Assembly (NCBI RefSeq): GCF_013620825.1
Contig: NZ_NJIC01000012.1
Location: 46,605-110,604 of the forward strand
From: Rhodanobacter sp. PCA2
GTDB lineage: Bacteria; Pseudomonadota; Gammaproteobacteria; Xanthomonadales; Rhodanobacteraceae
Reading direction: 5' to 3'
Length of the DNA: 64,000 nucleotides
The notes beneath the pieces were generated by a model that did no database searches, had not been told where the DNA came from, and saw only the letters and a list, made by a program, of their open reading frames with translations. Both the position numbers and the translations under genes were made by a program. How positions within the stretch are numbered: the stretch's first letter is position 1; each line of letters starts with the position of its first letter. Shown one piece after another: positions 45,927-54,360 of the stretch.

Positions 45927-47885
45927 TCAGGGCGAAGGCTTGCCCTTGCCTATGTATCTGGCCAGGAACTCCTGCATGCGGTTCAGGCGTTCCACGTTGT
46001 TGGCTTCCGTATAGAAGCCATGGCCTTCGTTGGGCTTGCTCATCCATTCGTACGGTTTGTGCGCGGCGTCCAGGGCGGCCCGCATGGCCTTGGCCTGGGC
46101 GAACGGCGCGCGCTGGTCGTCCTCGCCGTGGATCAGAAGCACCGGCACGTCGATCCGGTCGGCGAGCTTGTCGGGCGAGTTGTCGGCCAGCGCCGCATCG
46201 TCCTTGCCGATCACGTTGGTGAGGTAGTTCCGGCCGGAGGCGGCCAGGCGGATGTCGCCTTTCTTGTACATCATCGCCAGGTCGTAGATGCCGGCGTAGC
46301 CGATCGCGCACTTGAACAGGCCGGGGGCGCGGATCACCGACATCAGCGCCGAGTAGCCGCCGAAGCTGCCGCCGTACACGCACACCCGGTCCGGGTCGGC
46401 GTAGTGCTGCTGCTCGGCCCACTTCACGCCGTCGATCAGGTCCTGCTGAATGCGGGTGCCCCACTTCAGATAGCCGGCCTCCCGGAAGTCCGCGCCGCGG
46501 CCGCCGGACCCGCGGTAGTTCACCTGCAGCACGAGGTAGCCGCGGCTGGCGAGGAATTGCGCGTCGGCGTCGAAGAACCAGTTGTCGTCGACGCCGTGCG
46601 GGCCGCCGTGGGGCAGCAGCACCATCGGCAGCTGGTTCATCGGCGCACCAGCGGGCACGGTGAGGATGGCCTCCAGTTCCATGCCGTCGCTGGCCTTGAA
46701 GCGCATCGGGATGCGTTCGGCCATTTTCGCCGGCTCTATCCACGGCGCCAGCTCGAACAGCTTGCGCACCTTGTAGTGCTCGGTGTCGATCAGGTAGTAG
46801 GTGCCCGGGTCGCGGTCGCTGCTGACGGTGAACAGCAGCTCCCGGCCGTCCTCGCTGAAGTCGATGAAATCGACGAACTCGCCGGGAAACTTCTGGCTGA
46901 TCGCCATGTACAGCCTGGCTGCCGGCAGGGACGGGTCGACGTAGACCGGTTGCGGCGTGCCGGTCGACGGGATCACCGCGAACGGCTGTCGCGGCGGCGC
47001 GGTCCACTGGACGTTGCCGACGCTGCCGAAGTCGTCCTTGGCCAGCACCTTGCGGTCGGCGCCGTACAACCGCTGCTCGATCAGCTGCGAGGGACCGCCT
47101 TCCGCGCTGTACCAGGCGTAGATGTGCTCCTTGTCCGGGGCGGTGGCGAACGGCGCGAAATACCTGCCGGCCTGCGCCTTGCCCAACTGGGCCCAGCGAT
47201 CGCCGATGCGCTGGTAGGCCACGTACTCGAAATCGGGATTGGTGCCGAACGCGAATTCCACCTTGCCGTCCGGGTTCACCATGAAGCTGAGCTGGCCCAC
47301 GCCGATGTCGCCGATCAGGTGGCGTACGTTCTTCACGGCATCGACGTCGTACAGCCTGCTCTGGTTGTCCTCGTTCCAGGGTTGCGCGCCGAGATAGAAG
47401 TGGCCATTGGCCTTCTCGGGCAGCCCGTCCACCGAACCCCAGCCGTTGTCGGCCTGGCGGGTGTCGCCGCGGCTGCCGTAACCGGACCGATAGCCGAACA
47501 GATAGTCCTGATGGGTGCCGTCGACATTGGTGGCAAGGATTTCGCCCGTTCCACGCGGCTGGTCGATGGAGCCGAACTGCTTGCCTTTCTCCACCACCAG
47601 TCGGGTCGAGCTGACCCAGGCCACGTTCACCGGTACCTCGAACCTGGGCATGCGCAGCATGCTGACCGGGTGGCTCATGTCGGCGACATCGAAGATCACC
47701 AGCGCATGGTTGCCGTCATCGTCCATGCGCAGCGCGACGTGTTTGCCGTCCGGCGACAGCCGGGGCATGGACACGCTGGCGTGGCGGGCGAAGCTTTCCA
47801 CCGGAATCAGGTCCGCCGCGACGGCGACGGACGGCAGCAACCACGCCGCGACCAGCGCGACGCGCAGTTTGCGCAAAGGCATCAT
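45927..47885 (-). CDS. S9-family (prolyl oligopeptidase-like) peptidase
   Basis: 652 residues from ATG 47885 (second ATG directly after), preceded by GGGGAGAACAGGGG. Signal peptide LRKLRVALVAAWLLPSVAVAAD. An N-terminal propeller (MPRLSPDGKHVALRM, SEDGRELLFTVSSDRDPGTYYL) is followed by an alpha/beta hydrolase domain with catalytic Ser in GGSFGGYSALMSV (about 507), Asp in LLIHGEDDQRAPFAQA and His in NEGHGFYTEAN. These enzymes cut short peptides, often after proline or small residues, in the periplasm. It lies upstream of two Oar-like receptors and is divergent from lgt. Confidence 0.93.
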   Translation of the reverse strand: MMPLRKLRVALVAAWLLPSVAVAADLIPVESFARHASVSMPRLSPDGKHVALRMDDDGNHALVIFDVADMSHPVSMLRMPRFEVPVNVAWVSSTRLVVEKGKQFGSIDQPRGTGEILATNVDGTHQDYLFGYRSGYGSRGDTRQADNGWGSVDGLPEKANGHFYLGAQPWNEDNQSRLYDVDAVKNVRHLIGDIGVGQLSFMVNPDGKVEFAFGTNPDFEYVAYQRIGDRWAQLGKAQAGRYFAPFATAPDKEHIYAWYSAEGGPSQLIEQRLYGADRKVLAKDDFGSVGNVQWTAPPRQPFAVIPSTGTPQPVYVDPSLPAARLYMAISQKFPGEFVDFIDFSEDGRELLFTVSSDRDPGTYYLIDTEHYKVRKLFELAPWIEPAKMAERIPMRFKASDGMELEAILTVPAGAPMNQLPMVLLPHGGPHGVDDNWFFDADAQFLASRGYLVLQVNYRGSGGRGADFREAGYLKWGTRIQQDLIDGVKWAEQQHYADPDRVCVYGGSFGGYSALMSVIRAPGLFKCAIGYAGIYDLAMMYKKGDIRLAASGRNYLTNVIGKDDAALADNSPDKLADRIDVPVLLIHGEDDQRAPFAQAKAMRAALDAAHKPYEWMSKPNEGHGFYTEANNVERLNRMQEFLARYIGKGKPSP

Positions 47886-47996
47886 CCCCTGTTCTCCCCT
47901 GTAGAGACGTTGTGGCCCGGCCGTGGCGAGTGCTCCCCTGCACCAGGACTGACCGGGTGTCCGGCAGTGTAGCCACCGGGTGAGGGCCTGTCCCGC

Positions 47997-48002
47997 TACA
48001 CT
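47997..48002 (+). promoter_or_regulatory. -10-like TACACT upstream of lgt
   Basis: TACACT lies 31 bases before the lgt ATG, in the 148-bp gap shared with the divergent S9 peptidase gene. No good -35 hexamer was seen. Confidence 0.3.
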
Positions 48003-48033
48003 GGCGGCCTTGTCCGGCCTGATCCCGCACCGC

Positions 48034-48936
48034 ATGACGCAGCCCCTGGTCGTCAATATCGAATCCGTCGCCTTCCACCTCGGACCGGTGCAGGTGCACT
48101 GGTACGGATTGATGTACCTGGTGGGCTTCTTCAGCGCCGCGCTGCTGGGGGAATACCGCCGCCGACAGGGGCGCCTGCCGGTGACGCGCGACGCGCTGAG
48201 CGACCTGTTCTTCTACGGGATGATGGGCGTGATCGTGGGCGGCCGGGTCGGCTACATGCTGTTCTATTACGCCGGCGGCCTGCGCTGGATCTGGACCGAA
48301 CCGCTGGCGCTGTTCCGCGTGTGGGACGGCGGCATGAGCTTCCACGGCGGCCTGCTCGGCGTGCTGGCGGCGGGCTGGTGGTGGTCGCGCCGGCGCCAGC
48401 TGCACTTTTTCGACACCGTGGATTTCGTGGCGCCGCTGGTGCCGATCGGGCTGGGGCTGGGACGGCTGGGCAACTTCATCAACGGCGAACTGTGGGGCAA
48501 GCCCACGCAACTGCCGTGGGGCATGATCTTTCCGCACGCGCATGTCGAGGACGTGGCCTATGCGGCGACACATCCGCAATGGCTGGCGCAGCTGCAGCAA
48601 CTCGGCGGCCTGGTCCGCCATCCTTCGCAACTGTACGAGATGGCGCTGGAGGGCGTGGTGATGTTCGCCGTGCTGTGGCTGGTGTCGATGAAGCCACGCC
48701 CGCGCTATCTGATCTCCGGCCTGTTCGCGCTGATGTACGGCTGCTTCCGTTTCGCGGTGGAGTTCGTGCGCCTGCCCGACGCCCAACTGGGTTACCTCGC
48801 GTTCGGCTGGCTGACGATGGGGCAGATCCTGTCGCTGCCGCTGATCGCCGTGGGCCTGTGGCTGCTGTGGCTGTCGCGGCGCGCGCCCACGTTGCGCCTG
48901 TACGAGGTGGCGATGCCGCCCAGGGACAAGGCATGA
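48034..48936 (+). CDS. lgt: Prolipoprotein diacylglyceryl transferase Lgt
   Basis: 300 residues. Transfers diacylglycerol from phosphatidylglycerol to the lipobox cysteine of prolipoproteins at the inner membrane. Seven helices; family motifs [45 protein letters not shown] and the signature [16 protein letters not shown], then [13 protein letters not shown]. The start [19 protein letters not shown] is standard. It overlaps thyA (ATGA), an arrangement common in gammaproteobacteria. Confidence 0.97.
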   Translation: MTQPLVVNIESVAFHLGPVQVHWYGLMYLVGFFSAALLGEYRRRQGRLPVTRDALSDLFFYGMMGVIVGGRVGYMLFYYAGGLRWIWTEPLALFRVWDGGMSFHGGLLGVLAAGWWWSRRRQLHFFDTVDFVAPLVPIGLGLGRLGNFINGELWGKPTQLPWGMIFPHAHVEDVAYAATHPQWLAQLQQLGGLVRHPSQLYEMALEGVVMFAVLWLVSMKPRPRYLISGLFALMYGCFRFAVEFVRLPDAQLGYLAFGWLTMGQILSLPLIAVGLWLLWLSRRAPTLRLYEVAMPPRDKA

Positions 48937-49727
48937 AGGCCTACCTCGACCTGCTGCGCCACGTGCTGGAGCACGGCACGATCAAGGCCGACCGTACCGG
49001 CACCGGCACGCGCAGCGTGTTCGGCTGGCAGATGCGCTTCGATCTTGCCGACGGCTTCCCGCTGGTCACCACCAAGAAGCTGCACCTGAAATCCATCGTC
49101 CACGAGCTGATCTGGTTCCTGCAGGGCGACACCAACATCGCCTACCTCAAGGAAAACGGCGTCAGCATCTGGGACGAGTGGGCCGACGAGCATGGCGAAC
49201 TGGGTCCCGTCTACGGCAGGCAGTGGCGCGCCTGGCCCACGGCCGACGGCGGCGCGGTGGACCAGATCCGCTGGGTGGTGGACGAGATCCGCCGCAATCC
49301 CGACTCGCGTCGCCTGATCGTCAGCGCGTGGAACGTGGGCGAGCTGCCGAAGATGGCGCTGATGCCTTGCCACTCGCTGTTCCAGTTCTATGTGGCGGAC
49401 GGCAAGCTTAGCTGCCAGCTCTACCAGCGCTCCGGCGACATCTTCCTCGGCGTGCCGTTCAACATCGCCAGCTATGCGCTGCTCACCCACATGGTGGCGC
49501 AGGTGTGCGGCTTGGGCGTGGGCGATTTCGTGCACACGCTGGGCGACGCGCACCTGTACAGCAACCACGTCGAGCAGGCGCGGCTGCAACTGACGCGCGA
49601 GCCGCGCCCCTTGCCGACGCTGGTGCTGAACCCCGAGGTGCGCGCGCTGGAGGATTTCCGCTACGGGGACATCGCCATCGAGGGCTACAACCCGTATCCG
49701 GCGATCAAGGCGCCGGTGGCGGTGTAG
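48933..49727 (+). CDS. thyA: Thymidylate synthase ThyA
   Basis: 264 residues. Makes dTMP from dUMP with methylene-tetrahydrofolate. Visible: the phosphate-binding [19 protein letters not shown], the [20 protein letters not shown] segment, the catalytic cysteine in [17 protein letters not shown], the dUMP-binding [20 protein letters not shown] and the ending [10 protein letters not shown]. It overlaps lgt by 4 nt; folA, which recycles the dihydrofolate product, follows after 348 bases. Confidence 0.98.
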   Translation: MKAYLDLLRHVLEHGTIKADRTGTGTRSVFGWQMRFDLADGFPLVTTKKLHLKSIVHELIWFLQGDTNIAYLKENGVSIWDEWADEHGELGPVYGRQWRAWPTADGGAVDQIRWVVDEIRRNPDSRRLIVSAWNVGELPKMALMPCHSLFQFYVADGKLSCQLYQRSGDIFLGVPFNIASYALLTHMVAQVCGLGVGDFVHTLGDAHLYSNHVEQARLQLTREPRPLPTLVLNPEVRALEDFRYGDIAIEGYNPYPAIKAPVAV

Positions 49728-49970
49728 CCACCACCGTGCAGTTGCCGGTTCGCAGCCGCAGCCGATTTGTGGCCGACCAGTTGCCCCAGTAGAGGCCGGC
49801 TCCGCCACCGCCCGTATCCACCAGCAGTTTCAGCTTCTGCCCGGTCACCGTCTCCGGCACTGCATGGAAACGGCCCGCCTCTTGCACGGTGGGCTGCGCC
49901 CGGCCTTGGTGGGCGTGGCACCCGTGGCAGCCGACGCCAGCGCGGTCCCCGGAAAACCCGTGAATATGAC
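49728..49970 (-). pseudogene. Possible remnant of a secreted aspartic-protease-like gene
   Basis: On the minus strand, one frame gives a short signal-peptide-like start (MVIFTGFPGTALASAATGAT, near 49970), and the next frame gives RFHAVPETVTGQKLKLLVDT followed by GGGGAGLYWGNWSATNRLRL. LLVDTGGG after a V-T-G-Q-K-L strand is the pattern of retropepsin-like aspartyl proteases (D-T-G). A single-base frameshift would join the two. The frame ends within or just past the thyA stop, so the protein is truncated after ~60 residues. Family assignment rests on one motif. Confidence 0.4.
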
Positions 49971-49995
49971 CATGCTCGGCGCTCCGTCGAATGGC

Positions 49996-50001
49996 TACAA
50001 T
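49996..50001 (+). promoter_or_regulatory. -10-like TACAAT upstream of folA
   Basis: TACAAT lies 75 bases before the folA ATG. It would allow folA to be transcribed separately from thyA, from which it is split by a gene remnant. No convincing -35. Confidence 0.3.
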
Positions 50002-50075
50002 GGGCGGGATCATGGGCAGGCGGTCGTGCTGCCGCATATGCCGCTTGTACTTATGACTTCCTGCCAGGAGCCAAG

Positions 50076-50564
50076 ATGGCCATTTCGCTGATCGCCGCCC
50101 TCGACGAGAACTTCGCCATCGGCCGCAAGGGGCATCTGCCCTGGCACCTGCCCGACGACCTGCGCTGGTTCAAGCAGCTCACCGTGGGCAAGCACGTGTT
50201 GATGGGCTACAACACCGCCGTGTCGATCGGCCGGGCGTTGCCCGACCGCACCAACCTGGTGTTGTCCAAGCGCCACGACGCGCCGTTCCCCGGCCAGGTC
50301 ACCGTGCGTTCCATCGAGGAAGCGCAGGCCCGCTGCGACCACACCGGCCTGATGGTGATCGGCGGCGGCCAGGTGTTCCGCGAGGCGTTGCCGGCGGCGC
50401 GCCGCCTGTACCTCACCTGGGTGAGCGCGGCGGTGGACGGCGCGGATACTTTCTTCCCCGGCGTGCACTTCAGCGAATGGACCGAGGTCTCGCGGGTGCA
50501 TCACAAGCACGACGCCGAACACGCCTACGATTTCGACATGGTCGAGTACGTCCGCGGCAGCTGA
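50076..50564 (+). CDS. folA: Dihydrofolate reductase FolA
   Basis: 162 residues; CAGGAG lies eight bases upstream of the ATG. Reduces dihydrofolate to tetrahydrofolate with NADPH; target of trimethoprim. Core motifs: LIAALDENFAIGRKGHLPWHLPDDL with the active-site Asp28, and VIGGGQVFREALPAARRLYLTWV. The cofactor loop usually reading MGR-x-T-x-ESIGRPLPGR is MGYNTAVSIGRALPDR here: Tyr45 and Asn46 replace the Arg and His that contact NADPH in the E. coli enzyme, while Thr47 and Arg58 are kept. Confidence 0.95.
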   Translation: MAISLIAALDENFAIGRKGHLPWHLPDDLRWFKQLTVGKHVLMGYNTAVSIGRALPDRTNLVLSKRHDAPFPGQVTVRSIEEAQARCDHTGLMVIGGGQVFREALPAARRLYLTWVSAAVDGADTFFPGVHFSEWTEVSRVHHKHDAEHAYDFDMVEYVRGS

Positions 50565-50566
50565 GC

Positions 50567-51520
50567 GTGGGAACTGCGCCGCTGCACGTGCTGGCCGGCG
50601 CGCTGTGCGACTGCGAAGGGCGCGTGCTGCTGGCCGAGCGACCCGCCGGCAAGCATCTGGCGGGCCTGTGGGAGTTTCCCGGCGGCAAGCGCGAACCCGG
50701 CGAGACGCCGCTGGCGGCGTTGGCGCGCGAGCTGGACGAGGAACTGGGCATCGCGCTGGTCGAGGCCGCGCCGCTGATCCGCGTGCCCTGGCATTACCAC
50801 GAGCGCGAGCTGCTGCTGGATGCCTGGTGCGTGACGCGCTGGCGCGGCGAGCCGCGTTCGCTGGAAGGGCAGGGCCTGCAATGGTGCCCGCCGATGCAAG
50901 CCGATCCGGGAATGCTGGCGCCGGCGGACCGCGCGATCCTGCAAGCCTTGCGCCTGCCGCCGCATTACCTCGTCACGCCAGCCGAGGTGCTGCCGGGCGA
51001 GCGTGGGCAGTGGTTCGAGCGGGTCGGTCGCGCCATCGAAGCGGGCGAGCGGCTGCTGCAGTTGCGCCTGCCGCAGTGGTCGCGTGAGGAAGTGCGCGCG
51101 TTCGCCGCATCGTTGTTGCCCGTGGCGCGCAAATACGGCGCGCAGCTTTTGCTCAACGCGGATATCGAGGGCGCGCAGATGCTGGGCATCGGTGTGCACC
51201 TGACCGGCGCGCAATTGGCCGCGCTCGATGAGCGGCCGCTACCGCTGCTACAAGTCGTCGGTGCCAGTTGCCACGATGCCGCGCAACTGGCGCAGGCGCT
51301 GCGGCTGGAGGCGGATTTCGCCACGCTGTCGCCGGTGATGGCTACCGCCAGCCATCCGCAGGCGCAGCCGCTGGGATGGCCGAGTTTCCAGGCGCTGGCC
51401 GAGGCGGCGGCGATGCCGGTGTACGCGCTGGGCGGCATGGCGCCGGCGCTCCTGGCGCAGGCGCGGGCAGCCGGTGCGCAGGGCGTGGCGGGGATACGCG
51501 GCTTCTGGCCGGCCGCCTGA
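50567..51520 (+). CDS. Nudix (MutT-type) hydrolase fused to a ThiE-like domain
   Basis: 317 residues from GTG 50567, three bases after the folA stop. Residues 1-130 are MutT-like (Nudix box GKREPGETPLAALARELDEE then LG), likely removing 8-oxo-dGTP. Residues about 140-317 are a TIM-barrel resembling thiamine-phosphate synthase (ERLLQLRLPQWSREEVRAFA, GAQLLLNADIEGAQMLGIGVHL, GASCHDAAQLAQA, LSPVMATASHP, PVYALGGMAP). ThiE catalytic residues look incomplete; this domain pair recurs in gammaproteobacteria and the second half has no proven role. Confidence 0.88.
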   Translation: MGTAPLHVLAGALCDCEGRVLLAERPAGKHLAGLWEFPGGKREPGETPLAALARELDEELGIALVEAAPLIRVPWHYHERELLLDAWCVTRWRGEPRSLEGQGLQWCPPMQADPGMLAPADRAILQALRLPPHYLVTPAEVLPGERGQWFERVGRAIEAGERLLQLRLPQWSREEVRAFAASLLPVARKYGAQLLLNADIEGAQMLGIGVHLTGAQLAALDERPLPLLQVVGASCHDAAQLAQALRLEADFATLSPVMATASHPQAQPLGWPSFQALAEAAAMPVYALGGMAPALLAQARAAGAQGVAGIRGFWPAA

Positions 51521-51521
51521 T

Positions 51522-52058
51522 TCAGTCCGCAGCGTCGTCCTGCAGCGACTTCAGCAACTGGAACAGCTCGCGGTAGGCGCGCGGCGGCTTGTTCGGCGCC
51601 GCCTTCTCCACGCGCGCCTGGCGGATCAGTGCGCGCAGGTGCTGGCGGTCGATGCCGGGATGGCTTTCGATCAACTCGGAGGTCGCGTCGTCGCCGTCTT
51701 CGCCCAGCAGGCGCTCGCGCAGCGCTTCCAGCCGGTGCATCGCGGCGGTTTCCTGGCGCTGGCGGTCGCGGTTCTCGCCCAGCGCGGCGCGTACCGCGTC
51801 GAATGCGGAGCTGTCGTGGCGGCGCATCAGCTTGGCGAGGAAAGCCAGCTGGCGCTTGCGCGCGATGTGCGAAGGGATGCGGCGCACGTTGGCGATCTCG
51901 TCGCGCACGTCGTCCGGCAGCTCCAGCTTCGCCAGTTTCGCCGGCGGCAGTTCGACCAGCTGGCCGGCCAGCTCCAGCACGGCCAGCGCATCGCGGCGCT
52001 GCTGGGTGCGGGTGGGGCCGTAGTCGTGCTCGGGGTCGTCGGTGTAGTTGCGGTTCAT
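51522..52058 (-). CDS. darP: Ribosome-associated protein DarP (YjgA, DUF615)
   Basis: 178 residues. All-helical 50S assembly factor. Family motifs: DYGPTRTQQRRDALAVLELAGQLV, KLELPDDVRDEIANVRRIPSHIARKRQLAFLAKLMR and HPGIDRQHLRALIRQARVEKA, ending YRELFQLLKSL. The start at 52058 overlaps the DUF1653 gene stop (ATGA). It sits back to back with pmbA, as in many gammaproteobacteria. Confidence 0.94.
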   Translation of the reverse strand: MNRNYTDDPEHDYGPTRTQQRRDALAVLELAGQLVELPPAKLAKLELPDDVRDEIANVRRIPSHIARKRQLAFLAKLMRRHDSSAFDAVRAALGENRDRQRQETAAMHRLEALRERLLGEDGDDATSELIESHPGIDRQHLRALIRQARVEKAAPNKPPRAYRELFQLLKSLQDDAAD

Positions 52059-52291
52059 GGGTTTTCCAGCGGACCCGGTTCGGCCCGTTCCAGCGCGAAG
52101 CGGGGCATGCGCGTGCCGTCCACGGTCACGCTTTCGGCGAACATCGCCGCGGGGCGCACCCACAGGCCGTGCTCGCCGTACAGCGCCTGGTACACCACCA
52201 GCGGTTCCAGCGTCTCGCTGTGGCGGGCGGTGCCGAGGACGCGGTAGTGCTGGCCCTTGTAGTGGCGATATAGGCCGGGGACGACCGACAT
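52055..52291 (-). CDS. DUF1653 domain protein
   Basis: 78 residues, one SH3-like DUF1653 domain: PGLYRHYKGQHYRVLGTARHSETLEPLVVYQALYG followed by GLWVRPAAMFAESV. The pattern (Y-R-H-Y-K-G at the start, Y-x-x-LYG in the middle, W-x-R-P) is diagnostic. Function unknown. Start at 52291 gives the usual length; translation is coupled to darP. Confidence 0.9.
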   Translation of the reverse strand: MSVVPGLYRHYKGQHYRVLGTARHSETLEPLVVYQALYGEHGLWVRPAAMFAESVTVDGTRMPRFALERAEPGPLENP

Positions 52292-52410
52292 GGGTGGCTC
52301 CGCGTAGCGTTGCAGTAGTGCCGCGGCATCCCCATGTGGAGACGGCACGGCGCGGATCGTGCATTCTACCTGTTTGAATTCAGCCCGTTGACCCGTCCGG
52401 AAATCCCTAC

Positions 52411-53778
52411 GTGAGCGAAATCGCACCCTCCGCCGACCGCAGCCCCGCGGACCTGGACCACCTCGCCGAACTGGCCGAAGACGTGATCCGCCGCGCCCGC
52501 GCCGCCGGCGCCAGCGCCGCCGAGGTGGCCGCCAGCATCGACACCGGCCTCAGCGTCAACGTGCGGCTGGGCGAGGTGGAGACGGTCGAACACACCCGCG
52601 ACCGCGGCTTCGGCCTCACCGTGTACTTCGGCCAGCGCAAGGGTTCGGCCAGCACCGCCGACCTGCACCCCGACTCGATCCAGGCCACGCTGGACCAGGC
52701 CTGCGCCATCGCGAGGTTCACCGAGGAAGACCCGGCCGCCGGCCTGGCCGACGCCGCGCGCATGGCGACGGCCTTCCCGGACCTCGACCTGTGGCACCCC
52801 TGGGCCATCGACACCGCGGGTGCGATCGAACTGGGCCGGCAGATCGAGGACGCCGGCCGCGCGCATGCCGGCATCAGCAACTCCGACGGCGCCGGCGTGC
52901 AGAAGGGCGAGAGCCTGTCGGTGTACGCGAATTCGCACGGTTTCGTGGGGCGCGAGCGCGGCACCCGGCATTCGCTGTCGCTGTCGCTGATCGCGGGCGA
53001 GGGCGAGCGCATGCAGCGCGACTACTGGTACGACAGCGTGCGCAGCGCCGGCGATTTCATCGGCGCGGCGGCGCTGGGCGACAAGGCGGCGGAACGCACG
53101 CTGGCGCGGCTGGATGCGCGCAGCCTGTCCACCCGCGACTGCCCGGTGCTGTTCGCGCCGGAGATCGCCCGCGGCCTGATCGGCCACCTGCTGGGCGCGG
53201 TGAGCGGCGGCGCGCTGTACCGCCGCGCCAGCTTCCTGCTCGACCATGCGGGCAAGGCGATCATGCCGGCGTGGTTGCGCATCGAGGAGCAGCCGCACCT
53301 CAGGCGCGGCCACGGCTCGGGCAACTTCGACGCGGAAGGCGTGGCCACCGTGGACAGCGCGCTGGTGGAAGGCGGCGTGCTGGCGCGCTACGTGCTGGGC
53401 AGCTATTCCGCGCGCAAGCTGGGCCTGGCTTCCACCGGCAACGCCGGCGGCATCCACAACCTGCGCGTGGCGCCCGGTGCCGCCGACGGCGAGGCCAGCG
53501 ACTTCGCCGGCATGCTGCGCCGGCTGGGCACCGGCCTGCTGGTCACCGAGGTGATGGGGCAGGGCGTGAACACCATCACCGGGGATTACTCGCGCGGCGC
53601 GGCCGGTTTCTGGGTGGAGGACGGGGTGGTGGTCCACCCGGTCCAGGAAGTCACCATCGCCGCGAACCTGCGCGACATGTACGCCGGCATCCTCGCCACC
53701 GGCAGGGACGTCGATCCGCGCTCGCATATCCTGTGCGGCTCGGTTCTGGTAGGCCGGATGACAGTGGCGGGTGAATGA
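52411..53778 (+). CDS. pmbA: Metalloprotease PmbA (TldE)
   Basis: 455 residues from a GTG. TldD/TldE form a heterodimeric metalloprotease acting on microcin B17, CcdA and unfolded peptides; TldE lacks the metal-binding motif. Family motifs: LSVNVRLGEVETVEHTRDRG, GISNSDGAGVQKGESLSVYANS, SRGAAGFWVEDGVVVHPVQEVTIAANLRDMYAGI and the Gly-rich LLVTEVMGQGVNTITGDYS. Divergent from the DUF1653-darP unit. tldD is not in the window. Confidence 0.95.
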   Translation: MSEIAPSADRSPADLDHLAELAEDVIRRARAAGASAAEVAASIDTGLSVNVRLGEVETVEHTRDRGFGLTVYFGQRKGSASTADLHPDSIQATLDQACAIARFTEEDPAAGLADAARMATAFPDLDLWHPWAIDTAGAIELGRQIEDAGRAHAGISNSDGAGVQKGESLSVYANSHGFVGRERGTRHSLSLSLIAGEGERMQRDYWYDSVRSAGDFIGAAALGDKAAERTLARLDARSLSTRDCPVLFAPEIARGLIGHLLGAVSGGALYRRASFLLDHAGKAIMPAWLRIEEQPHLRRGHGSGNFDAEGVATVDSALVEGGVLARYVLGSYSARKLGLASTGNAGGIHNLRVAPGAADGEASDFAGMLRRLGTGLLVTEVMGQGVNTITGDYSRGAAGFWVEDGVVVHPVQEVTIAANLRDMYAGILATGRDVDPRSHILCGSVLVGRMTVAGE

Positions 53779-53850
53779 TTCCTGCGGCATGCTGGGTACG
53801 CGTTTGATCCATGCGCGATGCGCGCATTCCACTCACCGGGAGGATTGCTC

Positions 53851-54237
53851 ATGAGTACACCGTCGGACCAGATGCCACCCTCGCCACCCTCGCCGCCCGC
53901 CACCACCGAAGCCAGCAGCGACGACCGCAACGTCGCCATGCTCACCCACCTGTCGGGCTTCATCCTCAACGTGATCGTGCCGTTGATCGTGTGGCTGATC
54001 CACAAGGATCGCGCCGACAAGGCCTATCTCGTGAAGGAAGCCAAGGAGGCGCTGAACTTCCAGATCACCGTGCTGATCGGCTACGTGGTCTGCTGGGTGC
54101 TCACCTTCATCCTGATCGGCGCGCTGCTCACGCCGCTGCTGTGGCTGCTGAACCTGGTGTTCTGCATCATCGCCGCGGTCAAGGTCAGCTCGGACGGCAC
54201 GTATCGCTATCCGTTCGCCCTGCGCCTGGTGAACTGA
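53851..54237 (+). CDS. DUF4870 membrane protein
   Basis: 128 residues; start fixed by GGGAGGA upstream of ATG 53851. A P/S/T-rich N-terminus is followed by NVAMLTHLSGFILNVIVPLIVWLIHKD, KEAKEALNFQITVLIGYVV and FCIIAAVKVSSDGTYRYPFALRLV. These are the DUF4870/TIC20-like blocks with three to four helices. Function unknown. A strong bidirectional terminator follows 17 bases after the stop. Confidence 0.9.
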   Translation: MSTPSDQMPPSPPSPPATTEASSDDRNVAMLTHLSGFILNVIVPLIVWLIHKDRADKAYLVKEAKEALNFQITVLIGYVVCWVLTFILIGALLTPLLWLLNLVFCIIAAVKVSSDGTYRYPFALRLVN

Positions 54238-54254
54238 GCCGAAGTTCGGCCGAA

Positions 54255-54285
54255 CGGAAAAAGCCCGCCATGCGGGCTTTTTCCG
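54255..54285. terminator. Bidirectional intrinsic terminator
   Basis: CGGAAAAAGCCCGC (54255-54268) pairs perfectly over 14 bp with GCGGGCTTTTTCCG (54272-54285) around a CAT loop. The T-run in the right arm and the A-run in the left arm let it stop both the DUF4870 gene (+) and ispA (-), which converge here. Confidence 0.9.
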
Positions 54286-54360
54286 TATGGCGGTCGCCAG
54301 CGGCGGCAGTCCGCATGCGGGACGACGTCAACGCGATGTGAAGAAAGCCGCGGAGGCTTT

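Noticed and set aside
49767..50075. N-terminal extension of folA
   Set aside because: The frame is open far upstream but DHFR begins at MAISLIAALDEN, with CAGGAG directly before the ATG at 50076.
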